From NCBI GenBank assembly GCA_036497945.1, contig DASXIN010000116.1, forward strand, positions 4,445 to 68,444: DNA of 64,000 nucleotides, in the 5' to 3' direction. Below are positions 42,145 to 50,614 of the stretch, piece by piece. This DNA comes from RYN-230 sp036497945 (GTDB taxonomy: Bacteria > Actinomycetota > Actinomycetes > Streptosporangiales > Streptosporangiaceae). The notes under the pieces were generated by a model, which saw nothing but the letters and a program-made list of their open reading frames with translations, was not told where the DNA came from and did no database searches. Both the position numbers and the translations under genes were made by a program. Numbering within the stretch: the first letter of the stretch is position 1; every line of letters starts with the position of its first letter.

Positions 42145-42900
42145 TCAGCTCATGCCGGGACTCTCCGCTGGGTCGCCGCGCAGCGCGCGGAGCGACCGCG
42201 CGAACGAGTACAGCCGGCTGCGGGAGTACTCGTTCTGCTCGGCGCCCGCGCCTGGGGCCCGCTCGGCGTCCATGGCCGTGCGGACTGACTGCAGCGCGGC
42301 GAGCACATCGTCGATCCGGGCCCGGCTGTCCTCGTCCGGCGCCGTTTCGCGCAGCCGGTACAGCGTCTGGGTCAGGTCATCCGCCCGGTTCTGGATATCG
42401 GCCCAGCGGGCCTGCGCCTGGCCCTGGGCCTGGCCGGCGGTGGGCCATTCCAGCGACGCCATCGCGTCGTGCAGTGCCGAGCCGCGGGCGTACACGTCGG
42501 TGATCGCGGACCGCCATTGACCAGCGACCGCCGACCGCTTGCTGCTCGCGCGCGCGATCAGGATGAACACGATCCCGGCGATCACCACCAGGCCGAGCAG
42601 CAGCCACAGCCAGGCCGGGGTGCTCGTGCTGCTGCTACTGGTCGACGTCGGGGCGGGTGTTGGCTCGGCCGTGGTGGCCTCGGGTGTGGTCGCCTCCGGC
42701 GTGGTGGGTTCCGGCGTGGTCGGCTCCACGGCAGTCGGGCTCAGCACCGGGCTCGGCGTCACGGTGTCCACCGGCCGGGTCGGCAGGTTGATGCTCTGGC
42801 TGGGCGACAGGCTGGCGATCACGTTCTTGGCCGTGCTCCCGCACCCGGCCAGGGCGAGGAGGGCGACTGAGACCAGCAAAACCCGAATGACACGCCGCAT
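42145..42900 (-). CDS. Lipoprotein with Thr/Pro-rich linker and a membrane helix
   Basis: A 251-residue exported protein. The signal sequence ends in a lipobox LALAGC, so Cys20 would carry lipid. A Thr/Pro/Glu-rich stretch with TPE repeats follows (about residues 50-90), then a transmembrane segment WLWLLLGLVVIAGIVFILIA and an alpha-helical cytoplasmic-like domain with heptad character. Both a lipid anchor and a helix would tether it. The gene follows the small membrane protein gene in reverse order and may act in the envelope. Function unknown. Confidence 0.75.
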   Translation of the reverse strand: MRRVIRVLLVSVALLALAGCGSTAKNVIASLSPSQSINLPTRPVDTVTPSPVLSPTAVEPTTPEPTTPEATTPEATTAEPTPAPTSTSSSSTSTPAWLWLLLGLVVIAGIVFILIARASSKRSAVAGQWRSAITDVYARGSALHDAMASLEWPTAGQAQGQAQARWADIQNRADDLTQTLYRLRETAPDEDSRARIDDVLAALQSVRTAMDAERAPGAGAEQNEYSRSRLYSFARSLRALRGDPAESPGMS

Positions 42901-43027
42901 GCCAATACCCCCATGCCGGTAATGGTCGATCGCGCCCAGCTGGCGTTGCGTACTTTAGCCAGTCCAGCAGGGCAAACGGCGCGGCGGCCCATCCGTGGCG
43001 GGTGAAATTCGGCGGGTGCCGGCTTGC

Positions 43028-43348
43028 TCAGGCCTGGCCGGTCTCGAAGCGGCTGATCTTGCCGTCGGTGACGGTGAACGCCCACCGGGTGCGCATCTCG
43101 CCCCAGGTGTCGTTGCGGTAGGCGGCGGTCAGCGACCGCCCGCCGTCGCGCGCCGAGACCACGTCCAGGTGCCCGTGCACGGTGAAGATCTCGCGGTCGG
43201 CCCAGGCCGCCGGGTCGCGGTCGGTCCCGTCGTCCGACATCGTGGCACCCGGGGTGAGCGCCGCGAAGAACGCGGCCCGGTCGCCGGTGTTGATCGCGGC
43301 GATCAGCGCCTGCACGGCAGGGTCGGTGACGTCACTGTTTGCAGCCAT
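43028..43348 (-). CDS. SnoaL/NTF2-like protein
   Basis: A 106-residue cone-shaped NTF2-fold protein: VQALIAAINTGDRAAFFAAL for the helices, then a curved sheet ending RWAFTVTDGKISRFETGQA. Members include isomerases, cyclases and binding proteins. ATG 43348 has gaggagg in front. It is divergent from the NADP-binding gene at 43415 across 66 bp. Confidence 0.82.
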   Translation of the reverse strand: MAANSDVTDPAVQALIAAINTGDRAAFFAALTPGATMSDDGTDRDPAAWADREIFTVHGHLDVVSARDGGRSLTAAYRNDTWGEMRTRWAFTVTDGKISRFETGQA

Positions 43349-43414
43349 GATTTCCTCCTCGGCTCCAGGATCACATCGCGGAATGATCCCCACCCGGGCC
43401 GGGTTGCCGCGTGC

Positions 43415-44083
43415 ATGACGACTGTTGGCTTGATCGGCAGTGGGCACATCGGCGGCACGGTCGCGCGGCTCAGCGTGGCCGCGGGGCACCAGGTAGTGCT
43501 GAGCAACTCGCGTGGCCCGGCAACACTCAAGGATCTTGTCGCCGAACTCGGCCCGCTGGCCCGGGCGGCCACCGCGGCCGAGGCGGCGGCGGCCGGGGAC
43601 CTGGTCGTGGTCTCGGTCCCGGTACTGGCGTTCAGCAAGATGCCGTCTGAGGCGCTGGCCGGCCGGGTGACCATGGACACCTGCAACTACTACCCGCAGC
43701 GGGACGGGCAACTGGCCGAGCTGGACAGCGGCTCGCTGACCAGCAGTGAGCTGCTGCAGCGGGGCCTGCCCGGCACCGCGGTGGTGAAGGTGTTCAACAA
43801 CATCTTCTCTGAGCACCTGCAGTCGCTGGCCCGCCCGGCTGGCCATTCCAGCCGGTCCTTCCTGCCGATCGCGGGCGATGACGCGGCGGCCAAGTCGGCG
43901 GTGATCGCGTTCCTCGATTCGATCGGCTACGGCGCCGTGGACACCGGAACGCTGGCCGAAAGCTGGCGCCAGGAGCCCGGCGCGCCCGTTTACGGTCCGC
44001 CGTACGGGTCGTTCGACAACCCAGCCGGCACACCCGCCAGCGCGGGCACGATTCGCGCCGCGCTAGCCCAGGCGACCCGCTAG
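43415..44083 (+). CDS. NADPH-dependent F420 reductase-like protein
   Basis: A 222-residue protein with the fold of NADPH:F420 oxidoreductase and related NAD(P)-binding proteins. VGLIGSGHIGGTVARLSVAA binds the dinucleotide, SNSRGP follows strand 2 as in NADP-specific members, and MDTCNYYPQRDGQ, KVFNNIF and GYGAVDTGTLAESWRQEPG are typical later signatures. Whether F420 is the true partner is uncertain. ATG 43415 is the likely start. The next gene starts 8 bp after the stop. Confidence 0.82.
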   Translation: MTTVGLIGSGHIGGTVARLSVAAGHQVVLSNSRGPATLKDLVAELGPLARAATAAEAAAAGDLVVVSVPVLAFSKMPSEALAGRVTMDTCNYYPQRDGQLAELDSGSLTSSELLQRGLPGTAVVKVFNNIFSEHLQSLARPAGHSSRSFLPIAGDDAAAKSAVIAFLDSIGYGAVDTGTLAESWRQEPGAPVYGPPYGSFDNPAGTPASAGTIRAALAQATR

Positions 44084-44091
44084 CCCGGCCG

Positions 44092-44844
44092 ATGACCGAG
44101 GTACCTCCGATCGTGCTGCAGGGCGCCGCCGCCCTCGGGCTGGACCCGGGCGGGCTGCGCAGCCTGGGCGGGCAGGCCGGGTCCAGCTGGGCCGCCGGGG
44201 CAGCCGTGCTCCGGGTCGGCTTCACCGCGGTCCTGGATGCCGAACTGGCCGCGACCGGGGCGGCCGCGGCGGTGCTGCCGGTCCCCCAGGTCCTCGACCG
44301 GGCCGACTTCGCCGACCGGAGCGCGCTGCTGCTGGAACGGCTGCCCGGGCGCACCGCCGCTGAGCTGGCGGTAACCAGCCCGGCGCTGGCCCGCGCCGCT
44401 GGCCAGGCCTGCGGCCAGGTGCACGACGTGCTGGCCGGGGTGCCCGCGCCCGCCGGGCTGCGCACGGTACCCGGTGCACCGAGCCCAGCCACGCCCGGGC
44501 CGGCCCGGGTGCTGCACCTGGACCTGCATCCGCTGAACGTGCTGGTCGACGACGACGGTGCAGTGACCGGCGTGCTGGACTGGGCCAACACGGCCGCCGG
44601 GGACCCGGTCCTGGACCGCGCCCGGACCTGGGCGATCCTGTCCCTCGACCCGATCGCCCAGGCGGCCCGGGCGCTGCCGGGCTGGCCTGCGTTTACTGAG
44701 GGCTGGTACGAAACCGGCCGGCTGGACGATCTCCCGGCCGCGGCCCGCGCCTGGGCCTGCCGGTTCATGCTCGCCGATCTGGCCAAGCGCTACCCCCCGG
44801 CCGAGCTGGCCCACGTCCGCCGCACCCTCGACCAGCTGGCTTGA
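44092..44844 (+). CDS. Aminoglycoside phosphotransferase-like kinase
   Basis: A 250-residue kinase-fold protein of the APH/choline kinase type. VLHLDLHPLNVLVDDDG has the catalytic HxDxxxxN loop, and VTGVLDWANTAAGDP holds the metal-binding Asp. The N-terminal lobe is short. The substrate may be an aminoglycoside, homoserine-like alcohol or other small hydroxyl compound. It begins 8 bp after the F420-reductase-like gene. Confidence 0.82.
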   Translation: MTEVPPIVLQGAAALGLDPGGLRSLGGQAGSSWAAGAAVLRVGFTAVLDAELAATGAAAAVLPVPQVLDRADFADRSALLLERLPGRTAAELAVTSPALARAAGQACGQVHDVLAGVPAPAGLRTVPGAPSPATPGPARVLHLDLHPLNVLVDDDGAVTGVLDWANTAAGDPVLDRARTWAILSLDPIAQAARALPGWPAFTEGWYETGRLDDLPAAARAWACRFMLADLAKRYPPAELAHVRRTLDQLA

Positions 44845-44927
44845 CCTGCGAGGTAATTGCCGACCCGACCCCGGCCTGGCCATGGTGGTAGTGGAAACGA
44901 GCCACCCGGAACAGCCCTGGAGGGTCA

Positions 44928-45260
44928 TTGTCCAGCTACGCCGTTGCCCACATGCACGAGGTCAGCATGGGGCAGCCCATCGTGGAGTACCTGCAGCGGA
45001 TCGACGCCACGCTGGCGCCGTTCGGCGGCCGGTTCATCGTGCACGGCGGCCCACCCGAGGTGCTGGAAGGCAGCTGGGCCGGCTTCCTGATCGTCATCGA
45101 GTTCCCGGACCACGCCCAGGCCAGCGGCTGGTATCAGTCGGACGCCTACCAGGACATCGTGCCGCTACGCACCGACAATTCGCGGAGCGACGTCATCCTG
45201 GTCGACGGCGTCGACCTGGGCCACCGGGCCACCGACGTACTCGGCCCGGAGGCAGCCTAG
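44928..45260 (+). CDS. DUF1330-family protein
   Basis: A 110-residue protein of the DUF1330 family (dimeric ferredoxin-like fold). YAVAHMHEVSMGQPIVEYLQ, APFGGRFIVHGGPPEVLEG and PDHAQASGWYQSDAYQDIVP are its signatures. The family function is unknown. The frame starts with TTG at 44928 after ctggaggg; this start gives the conserved N-terminus, which an ATG start would remove. It overlaps the convergent TetR gene by 4 bp. Confidence 0.85.
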   Translation: MSSYAVAHMHEVSMGQPIVEYLQRIDATLAPFGGRFIVHGGPPEVLEGSWAGFLIVIEFPDHAQASGWYQSDAYQDIVPLRTDNSRSDVILVDGVDLGHRATDVLGPEAA

Positions 45261-45856
45261 TGGCCGGGCTGGGTCGCCTCCATCGGGTGGCTGTTGCCCG
45301 CGGTCACCGCTTTGAGCTCGTCGAATGACTCCCGCGTGAGGCGTGGCAGATCGGCCTGGCCGGGTTCGCTGAGCCAGCGGCCGAACGCGATCTTGAAGAC
45401 CGCGACCCCGGCCTCGGCGGTCAGGCTCGCGGCGGGGTCGCTGACGCCGCGCTTACGCAGCGCGTCGGCCATCGCCGCGGCCAGTCCGGCCAGCTTGATC
45501 AGCTCACGTTCGCGCAGCTCCGGGTGCGCGTCGATGACGATCTGCCGCTGCCGGGCGTGTTCCCGGCGGTTCTGCAGCATGGCGCCCGCGGCCGCTATGG
45601 CATCGGCCACCGCGTCGATCGGCGCGGCGGATTCAGGCGCGCTGGCCACGGTGTTCACCAGCAGTTCGCGCAGTGCGTCCTGACCCCAGAACAGCACCTC
45701 GCGCTTGTCGGCGAAGTGCCGGAAGAACGTCCGCTGGGTGAGACCGGCCCGCCCGGCGATCTCGGTCACCGTGGCCTGTTCGAAACCGCGCTCGATGAAC
45801 AGCTCCAGCGCTGCCTGCTCGAGCCGGCCCCGCGCGTTCGGCTCCCATCGACCCAT
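45257..45856 (-). CDS. TetR-family transcriptional regulator
   Basis: A 199-residue repressor. LELFIERGFEQATVTEIAGR and AGLTQRTFFRHFADKREVL form the N-terminal helix-turn-helix, and the remaining helices are the ligand and dimer domain. ATG 45856 starts just before the HTH; longer in-frame starts pass through the operator region. Two matching palindromes at 45872-45923 lie between it and the divergent NAD-epimerase-like gene. It is therefore a good candidate to repress both its own gene and that gene, which encodes its likely effector enzyme. Confidence 0.92.
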   Translation of the reverse strand: MGRWEPNARGRLEQAALELFIERGFEQATVTEIAGRAGLTQRTFFRHFADKREVLFWGQDALRELLVNTVASAPESAAPIDAVADAIAAAGAMLQNRREHARQRQIVIDAHPELRERELIKLAGLAAAMADALRKRGVSDPAASLTAEAGVAVFKIAFGRWLSEPGQADLPRLTRESFDELKAVTAGNSHPMEATQPGH

Positions 45857-45871
45857 CCCCTGATCATATGT

Positions 45872-45923
45872 GATGTCAGCAGCTGACATCGGCTGTGTTA
45901 GAGTGATGACAGCAACTGACATC
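45872..45923. promoter_or_regulatory. Two TetR-type operators, 33 bp apart
   Basis: Site 1, GATGTCAGCAGCTGACATC (45872-45890), is a perfect 9-1-9 dyad. Site 2, GATGACAGCAACTGACATC (45905-45923), keeps the same half-sites with one mismatch. Their centres are 33 bp apart, about three helical turns, so two dimers could bind the same face. They lie in the divergent region between the TetR gene and the epimerase-like gene. Confidence 0.85.
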
Positions 45924-45976
45924 ACCCGATCCCCGGCGCAGTGCCGGGGACGGCCGGTTACCTGGAGGTCTTTTCC

Positions 45977-46894
45977 ATGCGCGTTTTCGTCACTGGCGCG
46001 TCCGGCTGGATCGGCTCCGCCGTCGTTCCTGAGCTCATCGACGCGGGCCATCAGGTCACCGGGCTGGCCCGCTCGGCTGACTCGGCCGCGGCGCTCACCG
46101 CCGCCGGGGCCGAGGTGCAGCTCGGCACGCTCGATGATCTCGACATCCTGCGCAGTGCGGCCGCGGCGTCAGATGGCGTCATCCACCTGGCGTTCATGCA
46201 CGACATTGCCTTCTCCGGAGGCTTCGAGGGCGCGGCCAATGCGGATCGCGGCGCCGTCGAGACCTTCGGCGATGTACTGGCCGGTTCTGGCCGGCCGTTG
46301 GTCATCGCCTCTGGGACGCTCGGGCTGACCCCGGGGCGGGTGGCGACGGAACGGGACGGGCACGGTCCGGCGCCGGCCGAGCATGGCCGGGGTCCGCAGC
46401 TGCGGCGGGAAACGGCGGAGCTGACCCTGTCCCTGGCAGACCGCGGAGTCCGCTCGTCCGTGCTGCGGCTCCCCCCGACAGTGCACGGCGACGGCGACCA
46501 CGGGTTCATGGCCGCCATCGTCGGCATAGCCCGCGACAAGGGCGTCTCCGGCTACCTCGGCGACGGATCCAACCGCTGGCCCGCGGTGCACCGGCTCGAT
46601 GCGGCGCACCTGTTCCGGCTGGCGGTGGAGCAGGCTCCGGCCGGATCAACGCTGCACGCCGTGGCCGACGAGGGCGTGCCGATCCGCGCCATCGCCGAGG
46701 TGATCGGCCGGCATCTCGGCCTCCCGGTGGCCGCCGTCGCCGCCGAGGACGCCGCCGGGCACTTCACCTGGCTGGCTGGCTTCATCGCACTGGACAGCCC
46801 GGCGTCCAGCACGCTGACCCGCGAACTGCTCGGCTGGCAGCCGACTCAGCCCGGCCTCATCGAGGACCTGGAGAAAGGCCACTACTTCCAGTAA
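45977..46894 (+). CDS. NAD(P)-dependent extended SDR (epimerase-like)
   Basis: A 305-residue extended SDR. TGASGWIG near residue 6 binds NAD(P), DGVIHLAFMHD is the second strand region, and FTWLAGFIALDSPASSTLTR and LLGWQPTQPGLIEDL mark the atypical-SDR subgroup. ATG 45977 follows cctggagg. The gene is divergent from the TetR gene and shares its double operator; its 3' end overlaps the next TetR gene by 38 bp. A substrate cannot be named. Confidence 0.85.
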   Translation: MRVFVTGASGWIGSAVVPELIDAGHQVTGLARSADSAAALTAAGAEVQLGTLDDLDILRSAAAASDGVIHLAFMHDIAFSGGFEGAANADRGAVETFGDVLAGSGRPLVIASGTLGLTPGRVATERDGHGPAPAEHGRGPQLRRETAELTLSLADRGVRSSVLRLPPTVHGDGDHGFMAAIVGIARDKGVSGYLGDGSNRWPAVHRLDAAHLFRLAVEQAPAGSTLHAVADEGVPIRAIAEVIGRHLGLPVAAVAAEDAAGHFTWLAGFIALDSPASSTLTRELLGWQPTQPGLIEDLEKGHYFQ

Positions 46895-47504
46895 CCCGGT
46901 CCGGGACCGCCAGCGCGGTAAGGGCCAGGCAGGACTGCCGGGCGAGTTCGGCCAGGCCGGGAACATCGGCCGTGAACGGCTCGCGGAGGCCGAACCCGGT
47001 GAGGACGGCCTTCAGCGCCGTCGCGATCGCCACCGCCTGCTGCGAAGTTGTCCGGTCCGACGGCCTGGTGGGATCGATGATCCGGTTTTCGAGCAGCCGG
47101 GCCAGCTGGCCGGTGTCGGCATCGAGCAACGAGGCCAGCCGGAGCCGTAGCTCCTCGTTGTCCATGGCGGACAGCACCAGGTGCAGCTCGAAGGCGACCT
47201 GCGTCGCCGAGTAGTCGCGGTAGGTGGCGATCCAGGTCTGCAGGTACTGATCGATCACGACGGCCAGCGGCCGGGCGGGGTCGTGCCCCTGGCTGACGAG
47301 ATCTACCCGGGAGATCTCGTCAGCCAGCACGGCAACCAGCAGGTCGCTCTTGCTGCCGAAGATGGAGTAGATGGCACCGGTGGTCAGGCCGGCCGCCTCG
47401 GCGATGGCCTCCAGCCGGACCCCGGCGCCCTCCCGCGCGATCAGGGCGGTTGCCGCGTCGAGCAGCGCACGCCGGTTGGCCTCTTTCGCCTCCGCCCGCC
47501 GCAC
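46857..47504 (-). CDS. TetR-family transcriptional regulator
   Basis: A 215-residue repressor. RRALLDAATALIAREGAGVR and AIAEAAGLTTGAIYSIFGSK form the helix-turn-helix, and the C-terminal domain resembles those of TetR proteins that sense hydrophobic ligands. ATG 47504 fits the family. It is divergent from the alpha/beta hydrolase gene at 47647, with an AT-rich palindrome and a pair of 26-bp direct repeats between. The 3' end overlaps the convergent epimerase-like gene by 38 bp. Confidence 0.92.
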   Translation of the reverse strand: MRRAEAKEANRRALLDAATALIAREGAGVRLEAIAEAAGLTTGAIYSIFGSKSDLLVAVLADEISRVDLVSQGHDPARPLAVVIDQYLQTWIATYRDYSATQVAFELHLVLSAMDNEELRLRLASLLDADTGQLARLLENRIIDPTRPSDRTTSQQAVAIATALKAVLTGFGLREPFTADVPGLAELARQSCLALTALAVPDRVTGSSGLSPGPR

Positions 47505-47529
47505 TCGTCTGCCTCCATCCGTTGACTGC

Positions 47530-47592
47530 CTGCAGCCCGTTGACTGCCCTACAGCTCTTGACGGTGCTGCAGCCCGTTGACCGCCCTACAGC
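47530..47592. repeat. 26-bp direct repeat upstream of the TetR gene
   Basis: Two copies beginning CTGCAGCCCGTTGACTGCCC (47530-47555 and 47567-47592) differ at one base and have an 11-bp spacer, a 37-bp period. Each contains TTGAC, and shorter pieces of the same unit also precede them. They may be duplicated -35-like elements or a regulator array. Confidence 0.8.
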
Positions 47593-47599
47593 ACTACCG

Positions 47600-47627
47600 T
47601 AATCTGATTATCATAATAATCAGATTA
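47600..47627. promoter_or_regulatory. AT-rich 28-bp palindrome, probable TetR operator
   Basis: TAATCTGATTAT (47600-47611), CATA, ATAATCAGATTA (47616-47627) form a perfect dyad between the TetR gene and the divergent hydrolase gene. It is 20 bp before the hydrolase start and the most AT-rich patch nearby. A promoter -10 for either gene could be embedded here, so binding would silence both. Confidence 0.85.
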
Positions 47628-47646
47628 TGAGAACGGCGGAGAAGCT

Positions 47647-48567
47647 GTGCTGACCCAGGCCGCCCGTGTCGATCAAACCGCCCGGCTCGCCGATGGCCGG
47701 GTCCTCGGCTATGCCGAGTACGGCCCGGCGGCAGGGCCACCGCTGTTCCTGTTCCACGGCCTGCCCGGCTCGCGGCTTGCCGCCCCCGAGATGTGGCCCG
47801 GGGAGCCCGGCACGGTCCGGGTCATCGCGCCCGACCGGCCGGGGATGGGGACATCAACGTTCCAGCCGGCCCGGCGTCTGACGGACTGGGCCGACGATGT
47901 CCGCCAGCTGGCCAATTCGCTGGGCCTTCCGCGGTTCGTGGTCGCGGGATTCTCTGGCGGCGGCTCGCATGCCCTGGCCGTGGCCCACGGCCTGCCCGAC
48001 CGGGTGATCGCGGTGGGCTGCATCGCCGGCGCCGGTCCCATCGACACCCGCGCCGCCCGCCAGGCCCTCGAGCAGGCCAACCCGGCCAACCGGCTGATCT
48101 TCGCGCTGGCCCGGACAGCGCCCAGCCTGTTGTCGCCGGTGATCGCCCAGCATGCCCACGGCATGAAGCGCCACCCGGCGAAGATCATGGACAGCGCGGC
48201 CCGGGCCCGCAGCCTGCCAGTAGCCGACCGGCTGGCCATGACCGACCCGCGGCTGCGGGACCGCATGATCGCGGCAGCGCCCGAAGCATTCCGGCAAGGC
48301 ATCCGGGGCGTGGTGCATGAGGCACGGATCTGCGCGCAGCCCTGGGGATTCGATCTGGCCAGCATCAAACCCCCGGTGCACATCTGGCACGGCGACCAGG
48401 ACAGCAACGCGCCGGTGGCGATGGCGCAGTACCTGGCCGGGCAGATTCCGGGCAGTACCCTGACCAGCTACCCGGGCGAGGGCCATCTGATCGTGCCGAA
48501 GCACTGGGACGAGATCATCTCCGCACTGCTGCCCATTGACCCGCGCCAGGCACCAAGCACCAGGTAG
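47647..48567 (+). CDS. Alpha/beta-hydrolase family protein
   Basis: A 306-residue alpha/beta hydrolase. LFLFHGLPGSRLAAPEMW contains the oxyanion-hole HG motif, VVAGFSGGGSHALAVAHG has the nucleophile Ser in GFSGG, and the His is in YPGEGHLIVPKHWD. The acid is probably Asp in WHGDQDSNAPV. GTG 47647 follows ggcggagaagct. It is divergent from a TetR gene and probably derepressed by an inducer it degrades. The substrate class (ester, lactone or epoxide) is unknown. Confidence 0.88.
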   Translation: MLTQAARVDQTARLADGRVLGYAEYGPAAGPPLFLFHGLPGSRLAAPEMWPGEPGTVRVIAPDRPGMGTSTFQPARRLTDWADDVRQLANSLGLPRFVVAGFSGGGSHALAVAHGLPDRVIAVGCIAGAGPIDTRAARQALEQANPANRLIFALARTAPSLLSPVIAQHAHGMKRHPAKIMDSAARARSLPVADRLAMTDPRLRDRMIAAAPEAFRQGIRGVVHEARICAQPWGFDLASIKPPVHIWHGDQDSNAPVAMAQYLAGQIPGSTLTSYPGEGHLIVPKHWDEIISALLPIDPRQAPSTR

Positions 48568-48710
48568 TCAGCGACGGCGAGATCCGCCCGAGCCGGGAAG
48601 TGGCGTCTGCTCGTGCCCAGCTGTCGGCCCGCTTGCTTCGGGCTGGCACCTCCACAGACCGGCTCGTTGTAGACAGCACGCTCTCCTTCCGGACGATGGC
48701 GTAGACAAAG

Positions 48711-48748
48711 CGGAACATCGCTCCGTATACTTGCGGAACAACGCTCCG
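48711..48748. promoter_or_regulatory. Two CGGAAC...GCTCCG dyads upstream of a lipase-like gene
   Basis: CGGAACATCGCTCCG (48711-48725) and CGGAACAACGCTCCG (48734-48748) are imperfect dyads spaced 23 bp apart, with TATACT between them. They are 60-100 bp upstream of the gene at 48809. The repeated half-site is like those of TetR-family repressors, but no regulator is encoded beside it. The 241-bp gap from 48568 otherwise has no supported gene. Confidence 0.6.
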
Positions 48749-48808
48749 GTTTGACTGGAGCCGAAGCGGAGACCGGCAGCAAAGCCTACGGAGAGGGAAA
48801 TACGCATC

Positions 48809-49768
48809 ATGAGTGAATCGACTTACCCAGCCGGTACCGTCAGCGCGCCCACTCCTGTCCTCTCGGTCAGTCCGGTGCTGCTGTCAGCTCCCGGCCGCGC
48901 CGTGGATCTGCAAGTGCGAGTCTCCACGCCGATGACCGGAAGCGAGCTGCCGATCATCCTCCTCTCGCACGGCCAGGGCCCCTCGAACAACCTTTCCTCA
49001 CTGAACGGCTACGCCCCACTCGCCAACTTCTGGGCGGCACACGGCTTCGTCGTGATCCAGCCCACCCATCTGAGCTCGAAGACGCTGAGCCTTGAGCCCG
49101 GCGACCCTGAGGCGCCGCTGTACTGGCGATCGCGGGCCGAGGACATGATGCGCATCCTCGACCAGCTCGACGTGATCGAGGCCGCCGTCCCGCAGCTCCC
49201 CGGGCGCCTGGACCAAAGCAAGGTCGCCGTAGCCGGGCACTCGATGGGCGGGCACACCGCGAGCCTGCTGCTGGGTGCGCGGCTCACCGATCCCCGCGAC
49301 GGAACGGAAGTCAACCTGGCCGAGCCCCGGATCAAGGCGGGTGTGCTGCTTGCCGCGCCCGGCCGCGGCGGCGATGCCGTCACCGAGTTCGTGGCCGAGA
49401 ATTATCCTTTCTTCCTGACCACCGACTTCGCCAAGATGACGACGCCCGCGCTCGTGGTCGCCGGCGATAAGGACACCTCTCCCCACCTGACGGTTCGGGG
49501 CGCGGACTGGCACACCGATCCATATTTCCTCTCCCCGGGTCCCAAGTCCCTGCTCACCCTGTTCGACGCAGAGCACGGGCTCGGCGGGGTATCTGGATAT
49601 GACGTCGCCGAGACCACGGACGAGAACCCCGAGCGCGTCGCCGCGGTCCAGCGGCTCACCTCGGCCTACCTCCGCACCGAGCTTCACCCTGGGGACTCCG
49701 CCTGGCAGGCAGCGCGTGACACGCTGACGGCCAGCCCCAACCCGCTCGGACGGGTCGAATCCAAGTAA
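48809..49768 (+). CDS. Chlorophyllase/PAF-acetylhydrolase-like alpha/beta hydrolase
   Basis: A 319-residue esterase. ELPIILLSHGQGPSNNLSSL carries the oxyanion-hole glycine, VAVAGHSMGGHTASLLLGAR has the nucleophile Ser in GHSMG, the acid is likely Asp in GDKDTSPH, and the catalytic His is in DAEHGLGG. The fold is like chlorophyllase/dienelactone-type hydrolases. No signal peptide is seen. ATG 48809 has ggagaggg in front. Candidate operators at 48711-48748 suggest it is inducible. Confidence 0.85.
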   Translation: MSESTYPAGTVSAPTPVLSVSPVLLSAPGRAVDLQVRVSTPMTGSELPIILLSHGQGPSNNLSSLNGYAPLANFWAAHGFVVIQPTHLSSKTLSLEPGDPEAPLYWRSRAEDMMRILDQLDVIEAAVPQLPGRLDQSKVAVAGHSMGGHTASLLLGARLTDPRDGTEVNLAEPRIKAGVLLAAPGRGGDAVTEFVAENYPFFLTTDFAKMTTPALVVAGDKDTSPHLTVRGADWHTDPYFLSPGPKSLLTLFDAEHGLGGVSGYDVAETTDENPERVAAVQRLTSAYLRTELHPGDSAWQAARDTLTASPNPLGRVESK

Positions 49769-49810
49769 GCCCAAAGAGACCCGTCCCACTTGACCGTGCG
49801 GACGGATCCT

Positions 49811-50614
49811 TCATTCAGCTATCCACTCCTGCAGCAGGCCGAGGAAATCGGCGGGGCGCTCCAGCGCCAGGAGGTGGCCGACGTCCGGCCAGTCGACGCG
49901 CCGGGCATCGGCGGTCTCGGCGACGACGCGCGCGGCGGCGGCGCGCACTGTGTCCAGGTCGAGCCCGCCGACAAGGACGAGCACGGGAACCGCGATCTCG
50001 CCGAGCCTGTCCCGGGCGGGCGGCTCCAGTTCCTCCTCCTCAACCTCATCCCAGTCCGCAGTCACCTCGAACGCCCGCCGCTGCATGCGCGCGACCAGCT
50101 CACGGACCGCGGGATCGACCTGGCCAGTCGAACGGCGCGGCCCCTCCACCCACCACGACAGGTTCACCTCGACCGCCGCGTCAAGATCGCCGCGATCCAG
50201 GGCGGTGCCCTCCGCGTCGAAGAATGTCTGCAGATCCGGCGTGACTCCCGCGAGCAGCGACCCGGCCGGTGCCGCGAGCAGGAGCGAGGCCACCGCCGAC
50301 GGCCTGGTCAGCGCGACCTCGACCGCGACGCCGGCGCCGAAGGAGGCGCCGACCAGATGACAGTGGCCGACGCCGATTTCGGCCAGTGCGTCGAGAACGT
50401 CACCGGCCTGCGAGACCGGCCCGGTCGGCCGCGCGGCAGAATCGCCGAATCCCCGCAGATCCACCCGCACGACGTCCCGCTCCCGGGTGAGCGCTGGCCA
50501 GATCGGGTCCCACATCCTTCGATCGGCGACGCCCGCGTGGATCAGCACGACCGGCAGCTCGCCGCGCCGCCCCTCGCGGTCATAGGCGATGCCGCTAGAC
50601 GTATACGAAGTCAC
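49811..50614 (-). CDS. Alpha/beta-hydrolase family protein
   Basis: A 267-residue alpha/beta hydrolase. VVLIHAGVADRRMWDPIWPA is the oxyanion strand with HAGVAD, CHLVGASFGAGVAVEVALTR contains the nucleophile Ser in GASFG, the acid is Asp in VGGLDLDTV, and the His is in DVGHLLALERPADFL. GTG 50614 follows gggaggg. Its stop lies 42 bp from the convergent lipase-like gene. A long non-coding gap of 424 bp lies upstream. Confidence 0.87.
   Translation of the reverse strand: MTSYTSSGIAYDREGRRGELPVVLIHAGVADRRMWDPIWPALTRERDVVRVDLRGFGDSAARPTGPVSQAGDVLDALAEIGVGHCHLVGASFGAGVAVEVALTRPSAVASLLLAAPAGSLLAGVTPDLQTFFDAEGTALDRGDLDAAVEVNLSWWVEGPRRSTGQVDPAVRELVARMQRRAFEVTADWDEVEEEELEPPARDRLGEIAVPVLVLVGGLDLDTVRAAAARVVAETADARRVDWPDVGHLLALERPADFLGLLQEWIAE

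Noticed and set aside
42995..43414. N-terminal extension of the F420-reductase-like gene
   Set aside because: The extension is antisense to the SnoaL-like gene; the Rossmann fold starts at the ATG at 43415.
48468..48782. Minus-strand frames upstream of the lipase-like gene
   Set aside because: Several overlapping frames with no family signature; the region more likely holds promoter and operators.
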